Assembly: GCF_027595985.1 (NCBI RefSeq)
Contig: NC_073313.1
Span: 85,232,899-85,296,898 of the forward strand
Origin: Sorex araneus
Lineage: Eukaryota; Chordata; Mammalia; Eulipotyphla; Soricidae
DNA: 64,000 nt
Direction of reading: 5' to 3'
Shown here: positions 55,285 through 64,000 of the stretch, piece after piece
Layout of the letters: every line of letters begins with the position of its first letter
How positions within the stretch are numbered: position 1 is the first letter of the stretch
The notes under the pieces: model-generated
Told to the model about the DNA's origin: nothing
Database searches by the model: none
What the model saw: only the letters and a program-made list of their open reading frames with translations
Made by a program: the position numbers and the translations under genes

Positions 55285-55425
55285 GACTAAGTTCTAGTTC
55301 TAAATTGGCCGCTAACTTCCAATATGATCTTGAGCAAGTCCTTTAACTTCTTGGAATTTTAATTTCCTCATCATTAAAGAGAGAATTATGTTATCTCAAA
55401 ATTCTTTTAAGGGTGAAGTTTTTTG
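55285..55425 (+). repeat. MIR-like fragment
   Basis: CCAATATGATCTTGAGCAAGTCC, TTAATTTCCTCATCATTAAAG in MIR order. Confidence 0.55.
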
Positions 55426-55697
55426 ACCTATAAGTAGCACAAGACAAATCCAACAATCTTGGCAACATGGTTGGAATAAGGTTTTTCTATCCAATCTGTG
55501 AGTACTACGCAGTTCCCTAATGATAGGCAAAGTTCAGCAGAAGAAAAGAGACATAGTGAATATCATTGGGGGGAGATGGTAAAAGAAGGATTGGTAAAGG
55601 AAGTAGCCCTGCCACATTATTGAAGTATTATCTAAGACCTGGATGAGCTTATTTAGACCTTAACATTTGGGCTTGAGGAATGGGATAAAAACTCATG

Positions 55698-55942
55698 GTA
55701 TCACTGTCATCCCATTGTTTATCGATTTGCTCGATCGAGCACCAGTAAAGTCTCCACTGTAAGATTTGTTGTTACTGCTTTTGGCATATCAAATACGCTA
55801 CAGTAGCTTGGCAGGCTCTGCTGTGCAGGCGAGATATTCTCGGTAGTTTGCCAGGCTCTCCGAGAGAGGCGGAGGAATAGAACTCGGGTCGGCCATGTGC
55901 AAGGCAAATGCCCTACCTGCTGTGCTGTCGCTCCAGCTCACT
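55698..55942 (-). mobile_element. Long-body SINE variant, full length
   Basis: Plus strand begins ATCACTGTCATCCCATTG and ends CGGGTCGGCCATGTGCAAGG, TGTGCTGTCGCTCCAGC (head complement). Confidence 0.85.
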
Positions 55943-56254
55943 GAAAGGATAAAAATTAGAGGAAGAAATTGGGACTCAAAAAGTATTAAATGGGAATTAG
56001 CATAATAAGGAATGCATTTGTAAATAACAGACAAAAAGTCTGCATGTAAAATGTACAATAAGCTGCAAATATGTAAGAAAACAAGGGAAAAAGATTTAAA
56101 TGCTTTAATAGGAATTGTAGAAAAGAGCCTATGCAAAAGACCAATAACTGTATGAAAATGTGATCAACCTTAAGACTCAACAGCAAAATACAATAAGTCA
56201 CAACAAGATATCACTAAACACCCACCAGAATAATTGTGACTTTAAAAACTGACG

Positions 56255-56503
56255 TTATGGACTGGAGCAATAGCACAGTGAGTAGGGCGCTTGCCTGGCA
56301 CATGGCTGAACCAGGCTTGATTCCTCAGTCCCTCTTAGAGAGCCCAGCAAGCTACCGAGAGTATCCCACCCCCACAGCAGAGCCTGGCAAGCTACCCGTG
56401 GCATATTCTATATGCCAGAAACAGTAACAACAAGTCTCACAATGGAGATGTTACTGGTGCCCGATCGAGCAAATAGATGAACAATGGGATGATGGTGACA
56501 GTG
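56255..56503 (+). mobile_element. Long-body SINE variant, full length
   Basis: GGACTGGAGCAATAGCACAG head, AGCCCAGCAAGCTACCGAGA body, GGGATGATGGTGACAGTG end without A-tail. Confidence 0.85.
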
Positions 56504-56507
56504 TTAT

Positions 56508-56680
56508 TCTGAGGGTGAATAGTGGTAGTAGAGCGTGTAGGGTATTTTCCTTGCACATAGCCAATTTGGATTTAATCTCCAGCATCCCATATGGTTTCCC
56601 AGCACCACCAGGAGTAATTCCTGAGCACAGAGCCAGGAGTAACCCCTGAGAATCACTGGGTGTGGCCCAACCTCCCAAAT
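56508..56680 (+). mobile_element. Shrew-type SINE directly after the long-body copy
   Basis: CATCCCATATGGTTTCCCAG, CCACCAGGAGTAATTCCTGA and CTGGGTGTGGCCC. Confidence 0.85.
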
Positions 56681-57104
56681 AATTAAATTAAGAATAAAAA
56701 CTGACAGTATGAAGTATTGATAATAATAATGAAAGAATTCAAATTGGTGAACTGTTTAGCAGCAACTACCAAAATGGTTGAATTCATCTTCCACAACAAA
56801 TATTCAGATTTCAGTGACTATGTATCTCTAGTTTAGTGTAGAACTAGATGTTTTTACTTCCAGTCACCCCAGGGTAAAGGCTACTAAATCTTGTGTTGTG
56901 ATGCCTGTGGGGCTAATCAGAGCGTTCCAGAAAAGGCAAGCAAGGGAACAGAGTTTGAGTCAAATCAAACTTTCAGGTTCCTGAACCGAGAAGATGCCAA
57001 AGAATCTTGGGAAAATTCAGCGGAAGAAAAACCATACAACGATGTATAGTACAAATACCTAGAGAGGAATCTCCCTGGGAAAGGGGCATTTGAAAGAGTT
57101 TAAA

Positions 57105-57372
57105 AGGATCAACCACCAAAGTACGTAAAGGAATACACATGATAAATTTTCAGTGCCTGTATTGCAAACCATAACGCCCAAAAGGAAAGAGAGAATGAGA
57201 GAGAGAATAACAGTGCCTGCCATAGAGGCAAGCAAGGGGAAAGGGGGAAAACTGGGGACACTGGTGGTGGGACACTGGTGAGGGGATGGTGTTGGAACAT
57301 TATATGACTGAAACCAAATCATGAACAACTTTGCAGCTGTATATCTCATGATGATTCAATTTTTAAAAAAGA
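57105..57372 (+). mobile_element. L1 3' end, sense
   Basis: Sense copy of the 3' UTR: GTATTGCAAACCATAACGCC, GGGGACACTGGTGGTGGGAC, GGAACATTATATGACTGAAA and a TTTTTAAAAAAGAA tail. A possible TSD is AAGGATCA (left near 57103, right near 57373). Confidence 0.75.
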
Positions 57373-57569
57373 AGGATCAGTCTCAAAGCTTCAGGGACAC
57401 TGGGCTGTTTGGTCTTAGTTGGTACTGTGACTTAGAAGTTTGTTAGCTCCCTCAGAAATGACCCAGGCTTTTCAATCTTAGAAAATGTGGCTGATATATC
57501 TAAGTCTCTTTTAGCTCTAATTATCATTACCACTGAACCTATGATTTTCTTTTTAAAATATTTTTCTTT

Positions 57570-57742
57570 GGGGGAAGGTAGGTTATTTGGGCCATATCTG
57601 ACAGTGTTCAGGTACTACTCTCAGCTTATTGCTCAGGGACCACTAGGTGATACTCAGAGACAATTTAATACCAGGGTTTCCACCTGAAACTTCTATATCA
57701 AAGCATGTATTCTGGTTCTTTGAGCTATCTCTCCATCTTCAT
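57570..57742 (-). mobile_element. Shrew-type SINE, reverse, old
   Basis: GGGCCATATCTGACAGTGTTC, TTGCTCAGGGACCAC and GAGCTATCTCTCC remain. Confidence 0.6.
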
Positions 57743-57952
57743 TTTGCTCATTACATTTCTAGAAGCAATTAATACATGTTTCTTGCTGACAATTTGGAAA
57801 ATCATATAAAAACATGAATGTTTACACTTACCTGTCATTCAATTTTCTGCAAGCTTGAGTTTATTTTCATTACTTATTAAATATTCCTTCCTTTAATTTT
57901 TCATCTTGGCTTTAGCATTATTCATACTTTTGAATTATTAGTTTATTGAAGT

Positions 57953-57974
57953 ACTCTTGAGTACTTCACACGAA
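57953..57974. repeat. Short near-perfect palindrome
   Basis: TGAAGTACTC, then TT, then GAGTACTTCA; a related GAAGTACTACA follows. Possible cruciform or protein-binding site; probably incidental. Confidence 0.8.
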
Positions 57975-58214
57975 GTACTACATACTTCTCACAAGAGTAT
58001 AGATTTTATATGTTTTAGGGGTCAATTTTACCACCACTACAAAAAAGTGCCAGTAAACCTCCATAACAATCTATAACACCTTTCTCTTTATAAAATTGTT
58101 ATCATAGAGTTTTGTATTCTGAGTGATATACATATATATAGAGAGTGAACATTTCCAAGTCATTTCAAAAGCTATGATTCTGTCTGATTTGAATATTTAC
58201 AAAAAGTATAAAAT

Positions 58215-58400
58215 GGAATCCCTTGCCTTATGAAATTTACATCTGGTTAAAGAAGATTTATACAAAACCAATATTATAAATTGAAATAAAACGAAGTGTC
58301 ATTTCTTTGGAAAAGCTAGGAGAATAGCAAGAATTCAAAGGAGGAAGATATTGCTATGGAAAACCATAGCAAGGGAAAGCTCTCAGGGAAAGTAGGACTT
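58215..58400. repeat. Old interspersed repeat fragment
   Basis: Weak resemblance to the class at 11825-12640 (CTTATGAAATTTACATCTGG, AGGGAAAGTAGGAC). Confidence 0.35.
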
Positions 58401-59380
58401 AAATTCACCTTGAAAAAATTACTGAAGGGTAATATCATTTTATATCATTTTATAAATAAATACTTTGGGGAAAGCTGGACTAAGAAATCAGATGCAGTTA
58501 TGCTTTCTGGTGTTCTGAATTCCTCTGGCCAGGATTTCACCATTCTCCAGTGGCTAATCTTACCTATGAGTCCACAAACCCAGGTTTCTAACCTAAAAGA
58601 AATTTGGAGAATGAATGTGTGAAAAATGAAGCACTTAGATCAATGTATCATAGCTTAGGCTCAGATTTTTTTCAGTTTAGCAATTGACTTGTTTCTTTTT
58701 GCATCTTAAACACAGGTGTTTCAAATGTTATGGTACTAATGGTTAGAGTTGCCAATTGGACAACTATGTATATTGCTCACTACCTGACTCTAGTGCTGTG
58801 GTAACAGTAAATTCATTTCTGTGGCATGGTGATCACAATAAAAGAAGAATTAGATAATGCTTATGGTACAACCCTCCTTTATCCACTGAAAACATAGTTG
58901 AAAATTCATAAAGTTCACTAAACCACATATATATTCTGAAAAGTATACCTGTGAAACAAGGAAGAAAAACAAGCTTGAAGAAACTTGTAGAAAGATATCT
59001 CTATATGACATATACCACAGCTAAAAATTCAGTTGTGATGTATCTTAAAGTTCTTTGCCTATATTCAGGACATTTGGTAACAAATAGTTTTATTGACCTT
59101 CAACCGAATTCTACTCTGAGTTCAACCTCAGTCTTGTTGCTCTGTAAAATGGGAAGCATCCAAGGTTTCCTTTTAGCAAAATCCATGTTTGGTCTATGAA
59201 TTCTTTGAACCTTCACAGCCTTTCTGATTTCAGGAATCCCCTGTAAATGTGTAAGCAACACTAAGAAAAGTACATCTTACCCTTTTTTGCCAGTCATCAC
59301 CATACCCAGGAATCCAAGTCCTTTAGGGAATGAAACCAGGAGAAAGATCAGGCCCAGCCCAAGAAAAGAAACACAAAGAG
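58400..59380. other. Upstream intergenic, nothing recognised
   Basis: Single copy; short ORFs without motifs. Confidence 0.45.
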
Positions 59381-59384
59381 GTGA

Positions 59385-59700
59385 AGTGGGTGGGTCCCCA
59401 TGAGGAGACACCAATTTAGCAGAGGGAGGATCTTGATACCTCCTCCTCTATCTGCTTCTCCCCCAAGTGTTCAGCTGCAGGTTATACTTGAGTGCGTGTC
59501 TATGGAGATGCCTGCTCACAACAATCTACATGGCTGCCAGCTTGCTATTTCAAACCAATTGGAGAACTCGAAGTGAGGTGAGGTACCCTGAGGCCAATCA
59601 TAGTGGAAGTGTCTCTTTAATGATCACAGAGACTGCATATTTGGCTTCTCCTCATTGGTTCAGGCCAACTGAAGTCTGTCTGGACTCTCAGCCAATGCTG
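59385..59700 (+). promoter_or_regulatory. Candidate regulatory element with clustered CCAAT boxes
   Basis: AACCAATTGG (about 59556), GGCCAATCAT (about 59592), CATTGGTTCAGGCCAA (about 59654) and CAGCCAATGC (about 59690) lie within 150 bp, in repeat-free DNA of higher GC than the surroundings. Orientation of any promoter is uncertain. Confidence 0.3.
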
Positions 59701-59933
59701 AGCTACCAGTGAACAGGAATAGATTCAGCTGCTGGATGCTGTTTTCTTCTGAGGCTGATGGGTAGCCCTGACTCAAGGAATCTCTCTTTCTGTCTATCTG
59801 TCTCACCCTTGTCACCTCTGACTGAAAACTTTTGCTCTGAAGCACAGAAGGTATGAATAATGGGGCCTAATTAAGGCAGCCTGATGAGAGATAGGAATGT
59901 GGGAGACCAAGGGCCATGCCCAGATTCAGTCCC

Positions 59934-59946
59934 TGCAGGTAAGTGA
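59934..59946 (+). other. Strong cryptic or real splice donor
   Basis: CCTGCAGGTAAGTGA, a full consensus CAG/GTAAGT about 240 bp after the CCAAT cluster. It could end a first exon of an unannotated non-coding RNA. Confidence 0.25.
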
Positions 59947-59949
59947 AGG

Positions 59950-61640
59950 TGAACTGCTAAAGGGAGATAAAAAGCATGTAGAACTGGAGGGAGTGGGCAT
60001 TGTAGGCTAGAAGTCCAGGGAAGATTCTAACAGATCCAAATTATTACTTTATTCCCTTAAGCCATTAATAGTAAAGTGATTTGTCTATAAACTTATAGTG
60101 CCTTCTCTATTCTTACTTAGTCTGGAAAGAGTTATTTCCAAGAGAATGAAAGAAGTTTGTTGAGTGTATGCAAGATCCCAATTGGTACCAGCTATATTCC
60201 TTACTTCAGAATGCCCACAGTGCTGGAGATAGATTTAACAGCTCTGGACTCCAAGGATCTATGTGTCCCATGATTTTTGCATCCTGTATCTCAGACTCCA
60301 ATTTGACTATTTCTGATATGCTTCGAGAAATGCAGAGGCTGTAGGGTGAGCCCTGAGTAGACTGAGTAGTTGCTGCTTTTTTCCCTGACCACTGACATTA
60401 ATGCAAGGGCAAAATTCTGAACCTTAGCAGCCATTTAAGTAATGCATACATAAAAGAAACGTAATAGACTACGAGTTTCAGGCAAAGTCTTCAGGCAAAT
60501 ATTTCTATTCCAAGAAACTTTCAGTCATTTATCAAACATTTTCTGAGTCTACAGAGAAGTACTCTGCAAGATGCAAAAGTGAGCAAAGAGGAGTAAGACA
60601 CATAGACTTTTAGATAATACAACTAAGACAAGGCTAAGGGAGGAGTGTGTTTTGATCACTGGGATATACTGGTTTATGTCCTTCAGTGATTGCTGTTATA
60701 AATGGCTTTAGAATGATCCAGAACTGGTCCTCGATAAAACCAATCAGAAAATGTCTGTCACTGATGACCTTAAGGTGCTCCCCTTTAACAACTTTCATAA
60801 AACAATTCTGCTACAAAATTGCTATAAGACCTTGGGTGAGTCTATTGTAAATTTCCTCTTCCTAATAAGTAGCTTTGGCTAGAGGCTGTGAAACTCTGTT
60901 CAAATCTGATAGAACAACAACACTTAAGAGTCTTTAGTAATAGTCATTTACTCCTTAGTACACCTTTAAGTATTTATGTTACTTCCCCCTGGGTTTAAGT
61001 ACATTTTACACAAAAAACCCTTTAAATTAATTTTTTTCTCCAATTGTAGAATGAAACTCTACCAATTGGTAAAGGAATTTCAAGGATATACCTACAATGG
61101 GGACCAGAATTCGGGGAAGAGGAAAGGGGTATAATGAACCTCCCTAATATCCGGACATTCTATTTCCCTCAGAGTGTAGAGCTTTGTGTTCCATGAAGGC
61201 TAATTCCAAATGATAGCTACTGATTAAAAAGAATTATTTGAATAATAAAGTCTTCTTTGAGGTTTGTAATACTTTAACACCAAGCAGCTTTCTGACTACA
61301 TATTATACAGGACTAAGATGTAGAAATAACAGAATTATTTCCCATTAAATTACTCTTCCTTCCTGTCTATTTCATGTTCTTTTGTAGTCTAGATATCAAG
61401 TCTATTGGGCAAACATATTTTGAATGATATAAGGACAGTAAAAGAGTGATTGAAATGTGCATCATTCCCTAAATACATTTGATTTTGAAAGATATCTAAT
61501 CAATCAATCTTGCTCCCTGTCTAATCAAGGTAGCTAGAAGAGGCAAAGTAAAACTTTTGCATTTCACTTCAAACCAAAATAGAAAGCCAAAGGAAAAGTG
61601 GAAAGGGGTGGAATCAATGACTCCAATCAATGTTCTATAT
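59950..61640. other. Upstream intergenic, mostly single copy
   Basis: Old repeat traces near 60510-60640 (TCATTTATCAAACATTTTCTGAG). No gene recognised. Confidence 0.4.
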
Positions 61641-61649
61641 TAATATTTT

Positions 61650-61870
61650 TATATGATAGCGTTGATTTGCAGCTGACCATGTGCCAATTGGCATCTGGAA
61701 AATATTACTCAATCTACCCAATTGATGTAATAATTGGATTGCATATATGGCTCCTCTTCACTCACTGCCAGCTCAAGAGATAAATGTTATTGGTGAGCCA
61801 ATCAATCTTTTCCCCCGTTAAAGTTTCAATCTGCATCAGCAATTATATTATGGAGATAAAAAGTCACCCA
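61650..61870. promoter_or_regulatory. Candidate conserved non-coding element with homeodomain-type sites
   Basis: GTGCCAATTGGCAT palindrome, CCCAATTGATG, TAATAATTGGATTG, GAGCCAATCAATC (PBX-like TGATTGAT in reverse) and GCAATTATATTATGG, with no repeat signature. Conservation cannot be tested here. Confidence 0.25.
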
Positions 61871-63240
61871 AATGAGAGAAAACTAGCAAAAATGAATTTG
61901 GGAGAGGATTATACCGCACTATTTTCCCAGCAGAATTTATATGATTAAGATCTGGGCAAGTAAATAAAAGGATCCAACTAGACATCTTATTTTGGGTCAA
62001 AAAACTGAAAAATACTGGAGACATAGTCTACAAGGTTTAGCATTCTCTAATATAGTTATATGTTTCATGCATAAACCAGTTAATTAAAGTGAAAAAATTA
62101 TAAGAAAGGAAAGACTTATTAATATGATGCTTATCTTTCTAATAGGCAGAATTATGTTTTATCTCCAATAATCCATGTCCTATTACTCAGATCCTGTGAA
62201 TATTACCTTGGGTGGACTTTAGTGATTAACTTGGGGATGTTGAGATATTATTTGGGTTTTCTGTATAGTCCTGAATGCAACCATAAGAATCCCTATGAAC
62301 ATGGAACTTGAGTCAGAGGAAAATTATAAACAGAAGAAAATAAGGCCATATATTCAGGTATGCTGAGACTGAGAGCCACCATAAACTGGAAGAGACAAAA
62401 TACATATTCTCCTAGAGCCTCTGGGAGGAATATGGTCTTACCAACACCTAGGTCTTGGCACAATGAAACTGATACTGAACTTCTAATCCCTAGACTGTGA
62501 GATGATATATTTATATTGCATTAAACTTCATAGATTGTGGAAATTTGTTACATTAACCATAGGAAACTAAGATACTCCTCTTTTACTAAGCTCAGTTCAC
62601 AGGTAGAATGATAAAACAAAACCTTCCTGTTGTAGTAGGAAAGGTATCAAAATCTTCCTCCACCAAAAATATGAGTTCCATTTATCACAATGCAGTATTA
62701 AACACTAGGAATCCAAAGTTCACATATACATGTAGATATTTATGCTTTGGGTATAACTATTTTTGCTACTATATTACAAATAGTGCACATAATCCCTTGT
62801 TTTCCATTAATTGTTTTTCATGTAATTTTTGTATCCAACTACTTCTAGCCACCAACAGGTTTTAGAAGTACAGAGAGGAACACTGAGTAGGTAAGAAAAT
62901 AGAGTGAACATGTATTTGAAGCCACAATTGGGATCAAATCAAATTTGTTTTAGTAATAAAACTAAGTAGAGCCCTTACAAATACAAGACAGAGTAAAACC
63001 AATTTAATTTACTCTTCTGATAAAGTCACAAGGCATGTGGATCGGGAGAATGTTATAAACAGGATATATATGGATTTTAACAAGACTTTTGACTGGCTCA
63101 CATGATTCTTTCCCATGAATAGATGATGTGAAAAGAACAGTCTGCAGGTGAGACATAAGAGCCAGGAAGATGGTGCTGCTATGTGAATAGGGGTGTCTAG
63201 CATCCGATTATATATCTCTTACGTAAGTTCCAGTCAAGCC
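61871..63240. other. Upstream intergenic, nothing recognised
   Basis: AT-rich single-copy sequence. No gene. Confidence 0.45.
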
Positions 63241-63244
63241 ACCA

Positions 63245-63540
63245 TTGCATTTAAAAATTGTAGTTGAGGTAACATGGTTACAATGGTATGGTGTTTACAT
63301 GTATGATTTTGATGTGCAAGTTTTCTACTCCCCTACCACCAGCAAAGTGCCCAACACCCTTCACCACTGGCCTATTGTCACTTCTACATTCACTTTTCCT
63401 CTTCTCCCTTTCTCTCCCTCTGTACCACTCAGTAGTATCATTTCTGCAATCAAAATCCAAGGGTTTTTGTCATACTGTCAATTTACTTGCTTTCTTTACA
63501 TACCATATATGAGTAAGATCGTCACCATTCTTAATTAAGG
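63245..63540 (-). mobile_element. L1 3' end, reverse, diverged
   Basis: GGTAACATGGTTACAATGG, CTCCCCTACCACCAGC, CAACACCCTTCACCACTGG then a pyrimidine-rich stretch and CCATATATGAGTAAGATCG: same layout as the other antisense L1 3' ends, different subfamily. Confidence 0.6.
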
Positions 63541-64000
63541 TTCAGATGGAGATCAAGGTAGCATGTTTTCTGAGAGGATACTGAAACTGGAGGGTTCAGC
63601 TGACAGACCGGTTGTTTGGAATTAGGATACAAAGCAATAGCAGCAGCTGAGACTGACTTACGGTGACCTCCATGGAATGCAATGTCCAGAACTAAGAATC
63701 CGAAGTTCACTTGCACAAAGACAGGTTTATATACAGAACAGGAATCAGTACAAAAGGTAGAGAGGTCAGCAAGTGGGCAGCATGATGAGTCAGAAGAACA
63801 TGATGATGTTCAGAAGGCTGGGGGAAAAAAGATAAATGTAGCCATGTAGCCAGAGTGTGTCTCTACAAAAACAGAAAAATGTGGTCCCACTTACATATTA
63901 CTGTTTTCCTGAGACTATTTAGAGTGGAATGCTGTGAAATATTTTTTTATCTCCAAGATATATTTTTCTTAAAAAGAAAAAAAATAAAACTTTTTATTTT
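63541..64000. other. End of window, nothing recognised
   Basis: Single copy, A-rich at the very end. Confidence 0.45.

Overview
The window is mammalian genomic DNA, almost certainly from a shrew (Sorex type). The clearest sign is about two dozen copies of a tRNA-derived SINE whose head (GGGGCTGGAGTGATAGCACA) and body (CAGGAGTAATTCCTGAGTGC) I recognise as the shrew family. Older MIR, L2-like and L1 fragments, long introns, GT-AG splice sites and CpG-rich first exons fit a mammalian chromosome. The one recognisable gene, ARHGAP36, is X-linked in human, so this is probably X-chromosomal; that is inference.

ARHGAP36 runs on the minus strand. I could reconstruct its coding exons base by base: ten exons between 3552 and 9220/10694, plus an alternative distal first exon at 34684-34741 in a CpG-rich block, about 24 kb upstream. 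The proximal-start form encodes 549 residues and the distal-start form 537. The product is a RhoGAP-fold protein without the arginine finger (Thr instead) and with a PKA pseudosubstrate-like RRGAI motif. In the known family it inhibits PKA and activates Hedgehog/Gli signalling. A likely poly(A) signal lies near 2516.

The most unusual object is the intron between the last two coding exons. Reading straight through the exon 10 donor, the ARHGAP36 frame stays open for another 581 codons (3946-5690). It encodes an extremely acidic, repeat-bearing domain that ends in a strongly hydrophobic, tail-anchor-like segment. If the intron is retained, the product would be a 1078-residue protein.

The other layout is as follows. 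1-2460: a pyrimidine-rich degenerate tandem array just beyond the gene's 3' end, studded with AATAAA on the gene strand and interrupted by a dispersed repeat and a SINE. 10.7-34.7 kb: the large first intron, with single-copy DNA, old MIR/L2-like repeats, SINEs and a TG-rich block at 24.6-25.3 kb. 34.9-64 kb: upstream intergenic DNA with no supported gene, many SINEs and several L1 3' ends. These include a twin-primed (inverted) L1 with a perfect 13-bp target duplication, and next to it a perfect 45-bp inverted repeat. A CCAAT-rich segment followed by a strong splice donor near 59.5-59.9 kb and an AT-rich homeodomain-site cluster near 61.65-61.87 kb are candidate regulatory elements. I see no CRISPR array, rRNA gene or intact tRNA gene.
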